Shown piece by piece: positions 23,796 through 33,875 of a stretch of DNA of 64,000 nt. Below the pieces are notes generated by a model. It was not told the DNA's origin. It searched no databases and saw only the letters and a list, made by a program, of their open reading frames with translations. This DNA is from Arachis hypogaea (Eukaryota; Streptophyta; Magnoliopsida; Fabales; Fabaceae): positions 37,510,425 to 37,574,424 of the forward strand of contig NC_092048.1 of NCBI RefSeq assembly GCF_003086295.3, read 5' to 3'. The position numbers and the translations under genes were made by a program. Numbering within the stretch: position 1 is the first letter of the stretch; each line of letters opens with the position of its first letter.

Positions 23796-24885
23796 GTTTT
23801 CTTTGCTTCCTCCTGCTCTTGAATCTTGTCGTCAGTTCCTTAGAAAATGGAGAAAAAAGCAGCTGCCTTTTTTTTTGCCTCTTAATTTTTCCGTTTCCTT
23901 TTGGGAATTTAGGTTGTAATTGGTAATCACAGAGCAATTAAGTCAAGGTAGGTTCCTCACCATTCCTGTATCTTTTCTACTATTTTTATACTATCTACTG
24001 GTCCTTGCCGTTTTGAATGCATGGCGGAAGTAGCTTCTGAAAACATGAGTAAAAAGATTACTTGTGCTTTTAATCTTTAATCACAATGGCATGCCTTTTT
24101 ATCTGTGATCTTTACAGCATATAGTAGTGCTAGTGCATTTATTCTTTTGGGTACAACTTACAAGGGTTGAAGGATACAGCAAAGCTCACCCTTTGAAAAA
24201 GAACAAAAACCGAGTGCCATAATTCTGTCAATAGAATTCCCATAGAATCAACACGGAACCCGCTGGTGAACCGGTAAGAGCTAGCTTTGGGGTTTTGATA
24301 AGAATGAAAAGAGTTTAACAGGTTTTGTTGGTATGTCAACTAATATGTCTGTTGAGCTTTTAGCCTAGCTCTAAGTACTGCATGCTCATGGCTTGGGATC
24401 CTAACATTTATAATATCTTACCGCACTTCTGAGTTGTAACTAAAAAGATATGGATGTGCTCTCTGAAAAGGGTCTTCCTAGTTTCTACCTCATCAATGTT
24501 GCAATATTGTTTATTCAATCGGAAGTGGTTTGTTAAGGATTGGATAACTAGGTTGGAACATAGTGCATACCTTGCGGGAAGGGAATTCTTCTGTTTACTA
24601 TCCTGTCTATGATGGCTGCTACTCACTCTTTTGGTGAGTGTGGGGTTTTCCTCCTTTTTGGAATGGAGTTCTTGTCTGTAGTTTTACTTTTTTAGATGTA
24701 TCCAAAAGAAGATTACGTGAGAAGTTAGCGGTATACTAATAAAAATATTAGGTGAATTGATTTCAATGACCTGAGTTTGAATTGTAGAGAAGTACTAATA
24801 TTATAAAAACATCACATAACTCTCATACTGTTTGATTCAAACAGAATTGCGAGTTTCATGTGAGAGTCAGATGTACTATAGTCCT
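23796..24885. other. 3' flank of the FRL4A-like gene, no other gene seen
   Basis: The probable 3' UTR follows the stop (T-rich to about 23950). I saw no strong AATAAA signal and no further coding sequence. It ends at the GTCCT target duplication of the copia element. Confidence 0.5.
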
Positions 24886-25065
24886 TGTTAGATGGTGCAT
24901 GATTGAGGAAAAGAATTTTGTTATTGTATCATCTTGCGCATTATATGTGGAGTGTCATATATAGAGTGCTCTGCTACTGCACATATGTGTGGCTGCAATT
25001 AACCACTAACTAATAAATTCACTAATTAATCTTAATATACAATTGAGCTAAGTGTGAGCTTAACA
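24886..25065 (-). repeat. Copia 3' LTR, 180 bp
   Basis: Begins TGTTAGATGG and ends AGCTTAACA in + reading. Its right part (CACTAATTAATCTTAATATA, CAATTGAGCTAAGTGT) matches the 5' LTR. The adjoining 25066-25075 is the purine tract on the minus strand. Confidence 0.9.
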
Positions 25066-25126
25066 TTCCCCTTCAAATTGGAGCATACAAATTGTAAGTT
25101 TCTAACTTGGCCATAAGAAAACAAAA

Positions 25127-26005
25127 CTAGGGTGCAGGGAGGGTCTTGGTGAGAATATCTGTCGTCTGGTACTTACCAGGAACATGCACCAATTTCACAA
25201 TTCCTGCTTCCACCTTTTCTTTGATGAAGTGGCAGTCGATTTCGACATGCTTCGATCTCTCGTGCAAGGCTGGGATTTTAGCCATGTGAATGGCGGAGAT
25301 ATTGTCACAAAACAGCATAGCTAAAACGGCTTAAATGTTCATGAATCTGAGGAGGGCAATGACTCAGACAATTTCGCACGCAACATTCGCAAGAGTTTAA
25401 TATTCTGGTTCAGTGGAGCTTCTAGAGACTACATCTTGCTTCTTACTTTTTCAAGAAATCAGTGAATCGCCAAAGAAAGTGCAGTACCCTATAGTGGAGC
25501 GTTGTGTGTTTAAACAACTGCCCCAATCTACATCTGTATAGACCGAAATGTTGAATTTAGAGTTAGAGGAGAAGAGAAGTCCTTGACCTGGTGCCCCTTC
25601 TAAGTAGCGGAGGACATGGTAGGTTGCATTGAGATAAGGAATGCATGGGTCATACATGAATTGTGCAAGCTTAATTACAGCGAAGGTGATGTTTGGCCTC
25701 GAAATCCTCAAATACATCAAGCGACCGAGCAGTCTTCGATAACTAGAAACATCAGACACAGGATCACCTTCGGCTGCACGAAGCTTCAGGTTTGCTTCCA
25801 TTGGTATGGGAGCTAGTTTGCACTCCAAGAAACTGGTTTGCTTCCATTGGTATGTGAGTGAGAGAGAGAGAGAGAGATGTGTATTCTTGCTGGGTGAGTG
25901 AAATTCCTTTCTTTGAACGTGCCAACTCTAAACCCAGGAAAAATTTTGGATCATCTAAGGTCTTTCGATTGAAGATTGACTGAAGTTGTTGCTTGTCTTT
26001 GGTTA
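25127..26005 (-). pseudogene. Copia reverse transcriptase end and RNase H
   Basis: Starting next to the nested solo LTR, the minus strand reads FFLGLELARSKKGISLTQQE, then MECKLAPIPMEANLKL, SSYRRLLGRLMYLRISRPNI and TDVDWGSCLNTQRSTIGYCTFFGDSLIS. The 25127-25318 piece has FCDNISAIHMAKIPALHERSKH and HFIKEKVEAG, the C-terminal RNase H. Stops separate the two ORFs. Confidence 0.85.
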
Positions 26006-26010
26006 CTAAT

Positions 26011-29000
26011 TGATGAGCGAAAATTAAAGCTTACAGATATCGGCAAGTGCATTGGATCGTTTAAGTAATACCACAGTGAGTGGATATCGTTCCCACGAAA
26101 ATTAAAGGATTGAGCAAGAAAATATCAGATTAAATGCCTAATTAGATTAATAAAACTTGATTTTGAAGGCGGCAAGATTGTATCTTGCTGGGAGATTGAG
26201 AACCTTGAGTGCTTGAATGCTTACAGACAGAGAGCTGGAATGTTGATTTTCAGAGAAGACAATGATGGTGAGAGTCAAGGGCTTTGGAGATGATGCGTGA
26301 GCATCTTATACCATTTTTCTAGTTATTTTTATATTGTTTTTAGTTAGATTTTAATTACTTTTACTTGATTTTAGTGCAAAAATCACCTTTGGATACTACT
26401 TTGAGTTTTTCTTGTGTTTTTATTGTTTTAGGTGAAATTCAGAGCAGTTTCAAGAATCTTGGAGCAAGAGAGGAAAATGCTAGCAGCACCCTCCTCGGGT
26501 GCTGAACGCCCACCTGGCGTTCAACGCCAGCAGGGGGCACAAACCAAGACGCAAGCTTCCCTCCTTGGGCGTTCAACACCTAAACTGGCGCTGAACGCCC
26601 GCATGCAGCCCGAATCACAATATTGAGCCTCCAAGTAGACTTAGCACTTATTAGTTTTATCTTATTTTATCTTTGTAATCTTTATTTTAAAATAATATCT
26701 TTTAGGTTTAGCATTTATGATTAGGTTAGTATTTTAAAGGAAAAGATCAATTAGGTTTAGGATCTTCTTCCTTTCACACTTTTCAAAACCCTGTTTTTCC
26801 TGTAATATATGAGCAACTAAACCTCCTGATTAAGGTTAGGAGCTCTGTTTATTTCTATGGATTAAGATTATTACTCTTCTATTTTAATATATGTCTGATT
26901 CAATTCTAAGGTGTGTTTTCGTTCTTAATCTAATGAAACTGGGTGGAACGGGAGTATGACCCTTTTTCTACATGGGTTCTTGTGATCCTCGGGAGAGTTC
27001 GCTTGAACCACAGTTTGAGAACACACTAGACAGCTAATCCATAACCTGTTGGGGACAAGCAACATCTGTTCAGCCGGGATCTGGAGTGATTATGACCTTT
27101 GTGGTATAAACTAGCTTTTTGAACTTCACCCTCCAATCTGAATTGAATGACCACGGGAGTGGCGTTTGATGAGGATCGGAGAAGATTAAATCACTAAGGA
27201 GTTAGGATTTAATCACTTACAGTTTGCTATAGAATGAATCATTCATAATTAAAATAGTTAGTAAGAAGTTTTAATCCGGAAAGATAAACATCTCCGAGAC
27301 CTTAACTGTTTTCTCATCATTATTTTACACCAAACCTTTTATTGCTTTTCTTGTTTATCTGTTTATGCGTTCTCAACAACAACCCCTTTTATTGTTTGCT
27401 TGACTAAGTTCAACAGGATAACTATTGCTTGATCAGTCCGACAATCCTCGTGGGATCGACCCTCACTCACCTAAGGTATTACTTGGATGACCCGGTGCAC
27501 TTGCCGGTTAAGTTGTGCGAGTTCTAATTTCGCGCAGTAGGAGATGCTTATGCTTTTAGAGAAATCAAACTTTGTTTAGTTATCTTGAAGTTGCAAAGAT
27601 CTTTCACAACAAATCTTTAGTAACTGATTTTCAATTCCTTGGCTCCTCAGTTTTTTGAGCATTAATTAGTCATCAATTAATTAATCAAGAGATTAAGCAC
27701 AAAAACTTATTTTAGATTCAAATAAGGTTTTAAGTAGTCTTTAAGTCGAATTATATGTCACGTATTCAAGCTAGTCCTGTCTAGTTAAATCTTAGAAGAA
27801 AACATAATTTTTAAAAGTTGTTCTAATCCGAATTATACGTCACTTATTCAAAATTAGAGTGATTGAAAATTATGCATGTCTCGCATACTAATTGAACCAC
27901 TATTCCTAGCTAAATTCAAAGATTCATGTGAAAAAGTTTTCAAGTTTTAATTCAAATATCAAATTTTTCAATTATAATAAAAGAATTCAAAAAAGATTAG
28001 CATACCTCTCAATACTACTAATCCGAATGAAGAACGAATAACTCAATCATAAAATAGATCAAGGCAAAACTTCAAAATAAAATAAACGTAGATTAATAAC
28101 CCATAGAAAACATAAATAGAGCTCCTAACCCTTTGACAAAGGATTAGTTACCCATAAAAAAGTGAAAGAAAAACAAGAAGAGATTACGGAGGAGCTGGAT
28201 AGGATTTGGATCCGAAGATCCTCCTTCTGGATATCCCCTCTTGTGAACAAGGTTCACTTATTTTTATCCTAAATTCTAGAATTCAAATTCAAACTAAACT
28301 AATCTTATCTTTCAGAGAGGAAGATAAGAACTATCCTAATCTTATCTTTCAAAAAAAAAAGATAAGATAACTAACTACTTACCTCAAATTCAAATCAAAA
28401 CAATAATTCAAATCTAATTTAGAAACAAATCCTAACAACCAAATCTTTTATGTTTCTAGAAATAATTAATAACTAATCTTCTAGAGTCTTCAATTGATTA
28501 AGGCTTCCAATAATATGGATAATTAATCTTGGGCTTTAATTGTCACTTCTTAAGAGTTGTAATTATGTTTAATTTGGTCTTGTATTAGAAAAAATTGGGA
28601 AACAAGCCAAAAATTCACCTACTAGGATATCAATCCGTTGGGCGTGGAGTAGGAGCCGTTGGGAGTGCTAAAGGAGTATAGAAGCTGCCGAGCGTGGATC
28701 AAGGCCGCTGGACGTGGAAGTCTTCCACTAGGCGCAAGGGCAATCCGCCGGGCGTGCTGCTTTGTGCACTGGCGTGCTTCATTTCCTTTTTTTCGGGTAC
28801 GCTTTTTGCTTCTTTAAGTCATGCTTTTTTGTTTTTGAGTTTTTCTTTGATTCTTGCTAGTTTTTAAGCCAAAAATTTTTAAAAATATAAAAACACTATC
28901 CCAACTCTAAATATTTGATTATTTATTAAATTATATTAGAAAACATAAGAAATTTAATTAAAACCTAAGAAAATGAATAAGAAAAAGGCCTTAAAAATTG

Positions 29001-29020
29001 CTTCAAAAGACGTGTCATCA
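26011..29020 (-). mobile_element. Solo LTR nested in the copia element
   Basis: Ends are TGATGAGCG on the left and TGATGACACG when the right end is reverse-complemented. Flanking 5-mers are CTAAT (26006-26010) and CTAAC (29021-29025), one mismatch. Removing it rejoins the copia reverse transcriptase. It has no coding region. Leaving out its own nested insertion it is about 1.76 kb. Orientation is taken from the TGATGACACGTC start on minus, which I associate with plant gypsy LTRs; this is less certain. Confidence 0.78.
26291..27539 (+). mobile_element. Solo LTR of a gypsy-type family, second-level nest
   Basis: Begins TGATGCGTGAGCATC and ends ATTTCGCGCAGTA, with GGAGA on both sides (26286-26290, 27540-27544). 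Internal marks are the GGCGTTCAACGCC-type repeats (about 26500-26600), and CGTGGGATCGACCCTCACTC with GTGCACTTGCCGGTTA near the end, phrases I associate with abundant Arachis gypsy LTRs of the Athila/FIDEL kind (from memory). No internal domain is present, so it is a solo LTR. It is the youngest layer of this stack. Confidence 0.8.
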
Positions 29021-29591
29021 CTAACTCATGTTGAGGGTCAACAATGATAATATCATCAACGTAGACAATGAGGAGTGTGGTAGCATCACCTTCTCCCAAG
29101 AAGAAAATTGAGTAGTCCTGTTTGCATTACTTGAATCCATGTTGAGTGAGAGTTGTGCAAAATTTTGTAAACAACTGACGCGAAGTTTGGCGAAGCCCAT
29201 AGAGAGATTTAGTGAGATTGCAAACCAACCCCTACTGTCTCTGAGGGTGCCCGAGAGGAAGATCCATGTAAACCTCTTCATTTAACTCGCCATTGAGGAA
29301 GGCGTTGCTAATGTCAAGTTGAGGCAAAGGCCATTGTTTTACAACAGCTATGGTGAGTAGAATGCGAATAGTGGTGATTTTAGAAACAGGACTAAAGGTG
29401 TTGTTGAAGTCAACCCCTGATTGTTGAGTAAAATCCTTGGCCACAAGGCGAGCTTTGTAGCATTTAAGTGTGCCATCAACCCTTAGTTTCGCTTTATTAA
29501 CCCATTTATATCCAATGGTATGTTTATCTTTGGGTAGAGGTACTAGCTCCGATATTTTATTTGTCTCAAGTGCCTCTAGTTCCTCATTCAC
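29021..29591 (-). pseudogene. Copia reverse transcriptase, first half
   Basis: [20 protein letters not shown] and [20 protein letters not shown] are the start of the copia reverse transcriptase; [19 protein letters not shown] follows. A frameshift near 29240-29280 precedes the catalytic block, which is visible in another frame near 29040-29070 as YVDDIIIVDP. The stretch stops at the nested solo LTR at 29020. Confidence 0.85.
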
Positions 29592-30124
29592 GACCTTGCA
29601 TCATTCCTCATGTTTGATAGCTTGATGATAGAACTGTGGTTCTGAGACAGCAGTTGCTTGAGTGATGCTGTGATAATAATTGAGGTTAAGTTTGTGGTTA
29701 CTAATGTGGTGAGAGATGGGGTATGGAGATGTGGTGGTGCAAATGTAATCAATGAGATAAGAAAGAGGGTGAAGATGCCTAAAGGATCTTCGAAGGGGTT
29801 GAGGTGTAGGAACAAGGTGCAAATCGGATGCAATGGTGGTCTGAGTAGTCTCAGGGTTGATGCTTTGGGGAAGTAATGGTAAATCGAAAGCTAGTTGGGG
29901 AAGGATTGTGTCTTGGAAAAGGGCAGTTTGAGTATGAAGGTGTGGAGAGTTCTTGAAGGGTAGTATCTGCGCATGGAATATGACATCCCGTGAGATAAAG
30001 AGTTATTTGGTTTTCAAGTTGTATAGCTTATAACCTTTATAACCCACTGGATTTCCAACAAACACTGAAGGTTCAGCTCTGGGGTAGAATTTTGTCTTTG
30101 AAGGTGACGTATTTGCAACATATG

Positions 30125-30808
30125 CTAAGCATCCAAAGATCGAAGGGCATCACATTTTGGTGTTTTGCTGAAAAAGAGTTCATGTAATGACTTGAGCTTT
30201 AAGAGAGGGCTAGGCATTCGGTTGATTAAGAAAGCTGCAGTGTGGACACACTCACCCCAGAAGGAGATTGGCACATGAGACTGAAAGTACAACACCCTTG
30301 CAACGTTTAATAGATGCTGGTATTTTCTCTTAATAATAGCATTCTGCTGAGGTCTATAAGGGCAAGAAAATTGATGTAGTGCACCTTTGCGTTGTAGAAA
30401 CTCTATCATGGCTAATTCTCTAGCATTATCTGATCTGAGACATTTGATTTTGGCACTAAATTGAGTTTTGATCAAGTTGTAAAAATTCTTAATGCAATCT
30501 GCAGCTTCAGATTTTGAGGTTAGCAAGTAAATCCAACAAAAATGAGTTGTATCATCAACTAGAGACGAGAAATAGCGTTCGCCGTTATAAGTTGGGATGT
30601 GATATGGTCCCCAAATATCACAGTGTACAAGGTAAAAAGCATGAGAGGATAAATTGTTGTGAGATTGAAAAGGTAACTTTCTGAATTTAGCAATCGGACA
30701 TACTTCACAATGATCACAATCAGAATTATTTGAAAAGTGTGAGCTAAATGTTGTAAAATTTTGGAAGAAACATGACCTAAACGATTGTGCCATAAAGTTG
30801 GAGTGCAC
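30125..30808 (-). pseudogene. Copia integrase remnant
   Basis: A 227-codon open stretch includes CDHCEVCPIAKFRKLPF (zinc-binding end), LVHCDIWGPYHIPTYNGERY (first catalytic Asp), LRSDNARE (second Asp) and CPYRPQQNAIIKRKYQHLL (the region of the catalytic Glu, which here reads IIKRKY rather than the usual V.ERKH, so the Glu seems lost). The overlapping 30559-30897 frame holds the upstream HHCC part (LWHNRLGHVS). Confidence 0.85.
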
Positions 30809-31026
30809 AAATTTATTTGTTTAGAAAGGAAAACAGACTTAGAGACATTTGATTGAAGGTTTGGTAATAAGATATTGGATGGGAGTTCTGCTCTCAAGAT
30901 ATAGAGTCTTTAATGTAATTTAGCCTTTCCAATCCTTTTCGATAAGTTGCTACAGTAAATTGTGAAGAAGTTAGACCTAATGGTAATGGTGAGTGATGTA
31001 TTGGACAGAAATGATGAAACAAAAAG

Positions 31027-32346
31027 TTAATTGACACAAAATTCAAGCACATATAACACATTTTGCAAGGTAATATTAGAGTTGAGAGTGAGTGTTCCAA
31101 TTAAGTTGGCATGAAAAACGGTACCATTTGGTAGAGAAACTGAAAATCTTTGTGTTGTGTGAATAGATGGAAAAATAGAAAGATCATATAGTATATGTAT
31201 GGTAGCACCACTATCCAGGATCCAAGAATCTTTGGAGAAATTTGACCTTGAGACTAAGATGTTAAGGATTATACTTGCTAGATTGGAGACATCAGTGGCA
31301 CCATTTGAGAAAACTTCATGAATTTGCTTATTATTGAGAAAGTTCAATAGGTGTTGAATTTGTGATGATGAGGTCAGGTTGAGAGAGAGAGAGAGATAAC
31401 TCTTGGTTTGGTTGAGGTGATTGAGTAGTGACCACATGATGTGCTGACTATTTGGATATTCTCCGTCTTTCATAATTGGAAAAAAAATCCATGAATATTA
31501 TAATACTTGTTAATTGAGTGTCCAAGAATTTCACAGTGTGGACAAAGGGGTCGATCCTTCTTCGGTGTGCCTCTACCACGACCATTAGATGCATAAGGAT
31601 TCTTATTTTTTGTGAAGAAAGCAACTTGGTTCTAACTTGAGTGTGCACTTGTACCAGTAGATCTATGCTTTTTCTCTTGAGTAATGAGGGATAGTACATT
31701 GTTAATGGCTGGTAGGGATTCCATAAGCAAAATTTGGCCACGAGAAATATTTGTCTAATCCCATGAAAAAGCAATGCACATATTCATATTGGAGGAACTC
31801 TCGCATTGCCTGAGTATCTCCACAGTTGCACTGAATTGGCCTGTGGGTGTTCAGTTCTTCCCAAAGAACTTTGATTCGAGTGAAATACTGAAAAATGTTC
31901 ATGGTGCCTTGATGCAGATTCATTAGCTCGTGCTTCAATTCAAATATACGAGGACCATTACCATGCTGGAAGCATTCCTTCAAGTCATTCCATAATTCAA
32001 CAGTTGAATCGGTGTATACAAGAGAAGTGGCGATCCCTTTAGAGACCGAGTTCAAGATCTAAGTACTGACAACATCGTTCACACATTGCCAGTTCTCAAA
32101 TTTCTCTGGCTCAGTGGTTGAATTTGGAGGAGGAAACGAACCAGTGATGAACCTAAGCTTGCACTTGGCATTCAAGGCTTTACGCATGGCATGACTCCAG
32201 GTATGATAATTGTCCTCAGCGAGTTGTTGAGTGACGAAAATCAATCCTGATTGATCCGCGAGTGAAAGATTGTAAGGATCGATCACCATAGGAGAGTTGG
32301 AAGAAATTCTCCAAGATGCAGGAGAAAATGACACGGGTTGAGCCAT
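31027..32346 (-). pseudogene. Copia gag and protease region
   Basis: Starts with MAQPVSFSPASW; then NLSLADQSGLIFVTQQL and NYHTWSHAMRKALNAK mark the copia gag N-terminal domain. The next piece (31702-32055) has LWNDLKECFQHGNGPRIFEL. The 31027-31473 piece contains DSWILDSGATIHI, the aspartic protease DSGA motif. At least three frame changes or stops separate the pieces. Confidence 0.8.
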
Positions 32347-32600
32347 GGTGAAGCAAGCAAGAAAAAATAAATCTTCTTTTCTCGTTGATCGAAAATGATG
32401 CTGCTACCAATAGTAAAATATGTGGAATATATCAAATCTCATCAATCTCTTTTGGATGAGCTTAGAAAAGAGAAGGATAAAGGAGATTCAGAGAGAATAA
32501 AGGAGGAAAGAGAGAGGTAGTTGCGGAAGGTTCAAGAAGATAGAGGAAGGTTCAAGAAGATAGAGGAAAAAAAAGAAGAGAGAAATTTGCTCTGATACCA

Positions 32601-32610
32601 TGTTAGATGG

Positions 32611-32668
<58 letters not shown>

Positions 32669-32729
32669 TAGCTAATAATTAATTCACTAATTAATCTTAA
32701 TATACAATTGAGCTAAGTGTAAGCTAACA
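32601..32729 (-). repeat. Copia 5' LTR with an (AT)n tract
   Basis: It shares TGTTAGATGGT at one end and CACTAATTAATCTTAATATA with CAATTGAGCTAAGTGT at the other with the 3' LTR. About 60 bases of AT dinucleotides (roughly 32612-32668) replace the middle portion still present in the 3' LTR, so the copies now differ in length (129 versus 180 bp). Confidence 0.88.
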
Positions 32730-32957
32730 GTCCTAAAATATAATCCAGGGATAACAACATTTAATAAAATAAAATAAAATAAAAAATCAAGAAAATTTTC
32801 AACGGTAGTTTCAATTTCAATTTTGTTTTAGATTCTATAAGATGAAAAAATATTTAAGGGACTATTTTTTATAAACAATGATAGTGATTTAAAATTAAAA
32901 GTGAAAGTTGTCCCTCTAATGTTTAATCTTAATTCAATTAGAATTTTATATTATTTT

Positions 32958-33396
32958 TGTTACGGTCCAACCCAGCTGGCCTCATGACCGACCCGAGTTC
33001 ATCGGATCGGGCACCCGATCTACGGGGCGCCCCACGCCCAGACCCAGGCCGAGGAATCTATCCTCTTCACAGCCAGCTTACCTGGCGACAGCTGGAGGGG
33101 GAGGAAACTTCGAGGAAGGTGGGTGTACCCTTGAGGGGCCCACCTCTGACAAGGTATATATGGAGAGGGTCCTACTCCTCCCCCAAGGTACGTCATCATA
33201 TCTTTACTCACCGCTACCTGCATACTTCCTGACTTGGACGTCGGAGTGTCATTGCAGGTGGCTCCCCCTATATTACACGAAGAGTTCAGGAGGTCGTCCG
33301 CTCACGCATCACTCACACCAGACTCAGGTCCAAGCTCACCCCCACCAATTCCCAGGGATCTATCCCGACCCGTCCAAAACCCCGAGGTACCGAACA
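32958..33396 (+). repeat. Tat-type element 5' LTR
   Basis: 439 bp, TG...CA ends, with a TATATATGG block near 33154-33162 that may be the promoter TATA. ORFs through it on both strands are artefacts. Confidence 0.93.
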
Positions 33397-33423
33397 TTGG
33401 CACCGTCTGTGGGACTTGCTGAC

Positions 33424-33875
33424 ATGGACTTCATTCTGGGTACTATGGCGGTGGACGACGGAGGCGATCCCCGCGGGTAGGAAGGCAGGGTGGCCACTGG
33501 GCTCCCACTCGTGAGCGCATCAGATCCCCCCCGCGGCAACCCGAGAGACGACCCTTTGGAGGAATGGGTAGCGATAGCGCCAGAATAATACAAGACCTGC
33601 GCTACAGGGTGCAAAACCTGGAGCGAGAGGTGGCTAGTAGGGAGCGTCATCAGCTTACTCCTAGTCAAGAGCGCTCCCGATCTCCTCAAAGAAGAGAAAG
33701 AAGTCTCCAACGAAGTCACTCTAGGCGCACTCCGAGCCCCCGGACAAAGTCAGAAAGCCAGGAAAGTAAGGAAGTGCCCCGGAGACAAACAGATCCTGTG
33801 ATTTACTCCCGGTCACCGACAAGAGATACCGTAGAACGAGAAAGCAGCAGGGAGCAAAGGAGGAGAAGCTGACCA
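33424..33875 (+). pseudogene. Tat-type gag, N-terminal part
   Basis: Starts with MDFILGTMAVDDGG shortly after the primer-binding site, then a stop; the 33564-33872 frame has a coiled-coil-like LRYRVQNLEREVASRER followed by an Arg/Ser-rich tail. The reading is cut by the solo-LTR-like insertion and resumes at 37159 with more Arg-rich sequence. Confidence 0.7.

Larger units (their letters stand above)
24886..32729 (-). mobile_element. Ty1-copia retrotransposon with nested insertions
   Basis: Flanked by GTCCT on both sides (24881-24885 and 32730-32734). LTR ends are TGTTAGATGG...TAACA in + reading. On the minus strand the order is 5' LTR (32729-32601), a primer-binding site TGGTATCAGAGC complementary to initiator tRNA-Met (32600-32589), gag, protease, integrase, reverse transcriptase, RNase H, a purine tract (GAAGGGGAA), and the 3' LTR (25065-24886). 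Integrase before reverse transcriptase defines Ty1-copia. Stops and frameshifts throughout make it inactive. A solo LTR at 26011-29020 splits the reverse transcriptase. Confidence 0.93.

Noticed and set aside
29588..29876. Short ORFs of 72-81 codons on both strands within the copia element
   Set aside because: They lie in the poorly conserved linker between integrase and reverse transcriptase and conflict in frame.
32957..33480. ORFs across the Tat-type 5' LTR (and 44942-45568 across the 3' LTR)
   Set aside because: They read through LTR sequence and are found in both copies; not genes.
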